DNA from: Pseudomonas sp. BMS12
Lineage (GTDB): Bacteria; Pseudomonadota; Gammaproteobacteria; Pseudomonadales; Pseudomonadaceae
Assembly: GCF_001592875.1 (NCBI RefSeq)
Contig: NZ_LSOF01000030.1
Coordinates: 1 to 64,000 of the forward strand
Reading direction: 5' to 3'
Length of the DNA: 64,000 bases
Shown piece by piece: positions 61,477 through 64,000 of the stretch (position 1 is its first letter; each line of letters starts with the position of its first letter). The position numbers and the translations under genes are program-made. The notes beneath the pieces are model-generated. The model was not told the origin of the DNA, did not search any database, and saw only the letters and a list, made by a program, of their open reading frames with translations.

Positions 61477-62577
61477 TCAGGCGCTGGCCGCTTCTGGCAA
61501 TGCAGCGGGCTGGCGCTTTTTCAGGTTCAGGCGCACGCGGTAGTGGATCAGCAGGTCGCAGGCCAGCAGGAAGAACAGCATCATTCCCTGGAACAGCTCG
61601 GTCAGCGATTGCGGCAGGTTGAGGCTCATCTGCGCGTTCTCGCCGCCCAGGTAGAGCAGGGCCATGAGCAGGCCGGCGATGAGGATGCCGAGCGGGTTGA
61701 GGCGGCCAAGGAAGGCCACGGTAATGGCCGCGTAGCCGTAGCCCGGCGACACCTGCGGCACCAGCTGGCCGATCGGCCCTGTCACCTCGCAGACCCCGGC
61801 CAGACCGGCCAGGCCGCCGCTGATAAGCAGGGCCAGCCACACCAGCCGCTTCTCGCGAAAGCCCATCAGGCCGGCGGCGCGGCTGTCCATGCCGAGCACG
61901 CGGATCTGGAAACCGAGGAAGCTCTTCGACAGCAGCACCCACACCACCACTGCGGCCAGCAGCACCAGGTAGAAGCCGGCGTGCAGGCGCAGGTCTTCGA
62001 ACAGCAGCGGCAGGCGGCTGGCGTCGCCGAACATGGCCGACTCGGGGAAGCTGAAGCCGTTGGGGTCCTTCAGCGGCCCATGCACGCAGAACAGCAACAG
62101 GTTCAGCGCGATGTAGTTGAGCATGATGGTGGTGAGGATTTCGTTGGCGTTGAAGTGCGTACGCAGCCAGGCCGCCAGCGCCGCCCACAAGGCGCCGGCC
62201 AGGACGCCGGTGAGGATCACCGCCGGCAGGGCCAGGGCCGAGTTCCAGTCGATGATGTTCACGGCCAGGGCGCTGCCGGCCAGGGCGCCGATCAACAGCT
62301 GGCCTTCGGCGCCGATGTTCCAGATACGCGCCTGGTAGGCCACCGCCAGACCCAGGGCGCAGAGCAGGATGGGGATGGCCTTGATCAGCAGTTCGGAGAT
62401 GCCGTAGAGGTCCTGCACCGGCTCGATCAGCAGGACGTGGAAGGTTGCCAGCGGATCATGGCCGAGGGCGGCGAACAGGATGCCACCGCACAGCAGGGTG
62501 AGCAGGCCGGCGAGCAGGGGCGACAGCAGCAGGTGGCGACGCGACTGCTGCAGGCGGGGTTCGAGGGTCAGCAACAT
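61477..62577 (-). CDS. ABC permease 1 of the BMP-type importer
   Basis: A 366-residue inner-membrane permease with about ten helices. ARIWNIGAEGQLLIGALAGS and NANEILTTIMLNYIAL are signatures of nucleoside-type permeases (YufP-like). It is the first permease gene after the ATPase, whose stop lies 10 bases before its start at 62577. It should form a heterodimer with the 60397 permease. Confidence 0.9.
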   Translation of the reverse strand: MLLTLEPRLQQSRRHLLLSPLLAGLLTLLCGGILFAALGHDPLATFHVLLIEPVQDLYGISELLIKAIPILLCALGLAVAYQARIWNIGAEGQLLIGALAGSALAVNIIDWNSALALPAVILTGVLAGALWAALAAWLRTHFNANEILTTIMLNYIALNLLLFCVHGPLKDPNGFSFPESAMFGDASRLPLLFEDLRLHAGFYLVLLAAVVVWVLLSKSFLGFQIRVLGMDSRAAGLMGFREKRLVWLALLISGGLAGLAGVCEVTGPIGQLVPQVSPGYGYAAITVAFLGRLNPLGILIAGLLMALLYLGGENAQMSLNLPQSLTELFQGMMLFFLLACDLLIHYRVRLNLKKRQPAALPEAASA

Positions 62578-62587
62578 GGGATTCTCT

Positions 62588-64000
62588 TCAGGCTGCAGCA
62601 GGGTTGTCGAACTGGCCGGCCATCCAGCCGCCGACTTCGGTGACGTTGGTCTCGGCGGTGGCCTTGAGCGGCGACAGGCGCCCACTGCACAGAGCGCCGA
62701 TGCGGTCGCTGATCTGGAACAGTTCGTCGAGGTCTTCGGAAATCACCAGGATCGCCGCACCGGCGTCGCGCAGGGCGATCAGCTCACGGTGGATGGTGGC
62801 GGCGGCGCCGACGTCGACGCCCCAGGTCGGGTGCGCGGCGACCAGCAGCTTGGGCTGCTGCATCACCTCGCGGCCGAGGATGAACTTCTGCAGGTTGCCG
62901 CCGGACAGGCTGCGCGCCGGGGTGTGCACGTCCGGGGTCTTTACTGCGAAACGCCGCACGATCTCCTCGGCCAGCGCCAGCACCTTGCCGCGCTTGACCA
63001 GGCCGGCGCCGACCAGGCCCTGATGAAAGGACGACAGCAGGGCGTTGTCGGCCAGGCTCATGTCCGGCACCGCGCCGTGGCCGAGGCGCTCGGCGGGCAC
63101 GAAGGCCAGGCCCAGGCGGCGGCGGGCGTCCGGGTGCAGGTGGGCAATCGGTTGCTGGTCGAGGCTGATGCGTTCGCGCTCGCCGCGTGGCAGGCGGGCT
63201 TCGCCGGAGAGCAGGGCGAGCAGCTCGTCCTGGCCGTTGCCGGCAACCCCGGCGATGCCGACGATCTCGCCGCTGCGCACTTCCAGGCGCAGCTGGCTGA
63301 GCGAGGTGCCAAACGGATCGGCGTTGCGCCAGCTGAGGTCGTCCACGCGCAGGCGCGGCAGGCCGCCGCCGACCTTCGGGTAGCTGGCCTCCAGGCCTTC
63401 GGCGTCGCCGACCATAAGGCGTGCCAGCTCCAGGTCGCTGCACTCGGCCGGCACACAGTCACCGGACACGCGGCCGCCGCGCAATACCGTGGCGTTGTGG
63501 CACAGGGCGCGCACTTCGCCGAGCTTGTGGCTGATGAACAGAATGCTGCAGCCCTCGGCGGCCAGCGCGCGCAGGGTGACGAACAGCTCGTCGACTTCCT
63601 GCGGGGTGAGCACCGAGGTGGGCTCGTCGAGGATCAGCAGCTGGATGTCCTGCATCAGGCAACGGACGATTTCCACGCGTTGGCGTTCGCCGATCGACAG
63701 GCTGTGCACCAGGCGTTGTGGGTCCAGGCCCATGCCGTAGCGTTGCGATACCTCGCGGATGCGTCCTTCCAGCTGCTTCGGCGTACCAGCCTCGGCGCCC
63801 AGGGCCAGGGCGATGTTTTCCGCCACGGTGAGGGTCTCGAACAACGAGAAGTGCTGGAACACCATGCCGATGCCCAGTGCGCGCGCTTGTGCGGGGTCAC
63901 GCACCTGCACGGTCTGGCCCTGCCAGAGCACCGTGCCCGAATCCGGTGCGGTCACACCGTAGATGATCTTCATCAGGGTGCTCTTGCCGGCGCCGTTCTC
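62588..64000 (-). CDS. Double-domain ABC ATPase of the BMP-type importer, 5'-truncated
   Basis: This 470-residue fragment runs off the window inside the first Walker A (ENGAGKST, 63977-64000). The first ATPase half has FQHFSLFETLTV, signature LSIGERQR and Walker B LLILDEPTSVL; the second half has signature LSGGNLQK, but Walker B reads LLVAAHPTWGVD, a variant common in the second half of sugar/nucleoside ATPases. It powers purine or nucleoside uptake with the two permeases. Only about 40 N-terminal residues are missing. Confidence 0.9.
   Translation of the reverse strand, partial: ENGAGKSTLMKIIYGVTAPDSGTVLWQGQTVQVRDPAQARALGIGMVFQHFSLFETLTVAENIALALGAEAGTPKQLEGRIREVSQRYGMGLDPQRLVHSLSIGERQRVEIVRCLMQDIQLLILDEPTSVLTPQEVDELFVTLRALAAEGCSILFISHKLGEVRALCHNATVLRGGRVSGDCVPAECSDLELARLMVGDAEGLEASYPKVGGGLPRLRVDDLSWRNADPFGTSLSQLRLEVRSGEIVGIAGVAGNGQDELLALLSGEARLPRGERERISLDQQPIAHLHPDARRRLGLAFVPAERLGHGAVPDMSLADNALLSSFHQGLVGAGLVKRGKVLALAEEIVRRFAVKTPDVHTPARSLSGGNLQKFILGREVMQQPKLLVAAHPTWGVDVGAAATIHRELIALRDAGAAILVISEDLDELFQISDRIGALCSGRLSPLKATAETNVTEVGGWMAGQFDNPAAA

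Noticed and set aside
60400-62643. Long plus-strand open frame (747 codons) over the permease genes
   Set aside because: The translation is Gln/His/Gly-rich with no domain and lies antisense to two well-recognised ABC permeases.

Overview
The window is GC-rich chromosomal DNA from a Pseudomonas, most like the alcaligenes / mendocina / stutzeri side of the genus. The evidence is the hut gene set, the split dihydropyrimidine dehydrogenase PreT/PreA, Pseudomonas-type REP palindromes (GTGGGAGCGGCTTTAGCCGC) with their RAYT transposase, and a chromosomal-integron cassette array with Pseudomonas-type attC sites. No integrase, prophage, tRNA or rRNA gene was seen.

Layout. 1-6212: histidine utilisation (3' end of hutG, a YjiH-family membrane protein, hutU, hutH, hutC). 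6209-8202: a short inverted-repeat element, a secreted esterase and a non-coding stretch. 8203-11905: a four-gene cluster (flavin monooxygenase, RidA, DUF1028, M20 deacylase). 12-18.2 kb: GIY-YIG protein, MAPEG protein, NDH-2-like flavoprotein with a small membrane protein, lipoprotein, LysR, DinB and an outer-membrane barrel. 18.4-19.9 kb: periplasmic arylsulfatase. 20.0-28.9 kb: an amine-catabolism locus (LysR, aldehyde dehydrogenase, APC permease, class III transaminase, TauABC-like importer). 28.9-32.1 kb: a polyamine-type binding protein, a DmpA-type aminopeptidase and a LuxR regulator. 32.2-35.2 kb: an ECF42 sigma factor with its DGPF protein, a 40-residue peptide, a DUF899 protein and an NTF2-like protein. 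35.4-38.7 kb: SRPBCC protein, YadG/YadH-like ABC exporter, and a divergent VOC / ABM pair. 38.7-46.2 kb: the complete reductive pyrimidine pathway (PreT/PreA, dihydropyrimidinase, beta-ureidopropionase) plus an NCS1 permease. 46.3-53.8 kb: thirteen AT-rich gene cassettes, all on the minus strand, each followed by an attC site. 53.9-64.0 kb: RutR-like TetR, Tsx-like porin, adenine/adenosine deaminase, a 2OG-Fe(II) oxygenase and a BMP-type nucleobase ABC importer, with a RAYT/REPIN unit between the binding protein and the permeases.

How the genes fit together. The pyrimidine genes and the nucleobase/nucleoside genes on the far side of the cassette array look like one functional neighbourhood that the array interrupts. 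The tsx and BMP promoters each carry a good sigma-54 -24/-12 element and two palindromes of form YTGTC-N6-GNCAR, close to the RutR operator; related sites lie between the divergent pyd transcripts. This suggests one nitrogen-responsive regulon, probably under the RutR-like TetR encoded between the array and tsx.

Most worth a second look: the integrase-less array with at least four HEPN-like cassette proteins, a membrane-anchored receiver-domain protein and a PD-(D/E)XK nuclease; the sequence core shared by attC sites and REP elements; two small elements that supply the stop codons of hutC and add; and the candidate sigma-54/RutR regulon.
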